A stretch of 5,533 bases of DNA. Origin: an uncultured Eubacteriales bacterium. Its GTDB lineage: Bacteria; Bacillota; Clostridia; Oscillospirales; Butyricicoccaceae. Each line of letters begins with the position of its first letter. Position 1 is the stretch's first letter. Of the stretch, positions 5,419 to 5,533 are shown one piece after another. The notes under the pieces were generated by a model that ran no database searches, was not told the DNA's origin, and was given only the letters and a program-made list of their open reading frames with translations. Made by a program: the position numbers and the translations under genes. The stretch is taken from positions 1 through 5,533 of the forward strand of contig CAJUGU010000170.1 of assembly GCA_910586105.1 (NCBI GenBank). The letters are read 5' to 3'.

Positions 5419-5533
5419 CCCCTGCGCGGGGCGCGCCAAAGGGCTCTGCCCTTTGGAATCCCGGCCCCTGCGCGGGGCAGCGCCAAAGGGCTCTGCCCTT
5501 TGGAATCCCGGCCCCTGCGCGGGGAGCGCCAAA
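5419..5533 (+). repeat. Tandem array of 46-47-nt hairpin repeats, continuing past the right edge
   Basis: Units begin at 5419 (46 nt), 5465 (47 nt) and 5512 (22 nt visible). Each has CCCCTGCGCGGGG, a GCGCC-type link, a nine-base-pair hairpin with arms CCAAAGGGC and GCCCTTTGG around a TCT loop (5436-5456 and 5483-5503), and then AATCCCGG. The two complete units differ only by one inserted A in the link. The array starts at the base after the last operon stop codon. No T run follows the hairpins, so they are not standard intrinsic terminators, though they could block 3' exonucleases or slow polymerase. The units are contiguous and have no unique spacers. The same family occurs once at 1029-1074 on the other strand. 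Confidence 0.88.

Noticed and set aside
5419..5533. Possible CRISPR array
   Set aside because: Units are contiguous and nearly identical, with no unique spacers between repeats and no cas genes in view.
5419..5533. Possible small gene encoded in the tandem repeat
   Set aside because: One frame stays open only because the repeat lacks stops there. There is no start or ribosome site, and the units differ by 1-nt indels that shift frame.

Overview
The window looks like chromosomal DNA from a Gram-positive, probably clostridial bacterium, most likely Oscillospiraceae/Ruminococcaceae-like. The reasons are GC-rich housekeeping genes, purine-rich Shine-Dalgarno sites, SigA-type TTGACA/TATAAT promoters, a tagO-mnaA-type pair for wall-polymer precursors, and GC-rich hairpin repeats of a kind I associate with gut Clostridia. 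The taxonomic call is inference.

Left third (1-1347), read mostly leftward. The first 12 codons of a leftward gene run off the left edge (38..1) behind a good SD and two tandem promoters. Positions 39-320 are AT-rich and hold those promoters, a possible terminator and a 9-bp inverted repeat. Next is a leftward Uma2-family (DUF820) gene (896..321). Positions 897-1347 hold no intact gene. They contain a 16-codon remnant of a second Uma2 gene, a 24-bp perfect palindrome, one copy of a 46-nt hairpin repeat, a leftward promoter, a 16-bp palindrome and the rightward trpS promoter.

Right two thirds (1348-5418) look like one rightward operon: trpS (tryptophanyl-tRNA synthetase), tagO/wecA-type polyprenyl-phosphate GlcNAc-1-phosphate transferase, wecB/mnaA (non-hydrolysing UDP-GlcNAc 2-epimerase), and a 255-residue membrane-anchored extracytoplasmic protein of unknown function. 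The junctions are very tight: a 6-nt gap, a 14-nt overlap and a 4-nt ATGA overlap. TagO and WecB supply the lipid-linked GlcNAc primer and UDP-ManNAc for a wall or surface glycopolymer. The last protein probably acts at the envelope, but its role is unknown.

Right edge (5419-5533): a tandem array of the same hairpin repeat family seen at 1029-1074. The two loci carry different stem sequences with both base pairs compensated, which is the most interesting structural signal here. I see no complete new defence or mobile system. The parts worth a second look are the repeat family, the broken Uma2 copy beside it, and the uncharacterised protein coupled to wecB.
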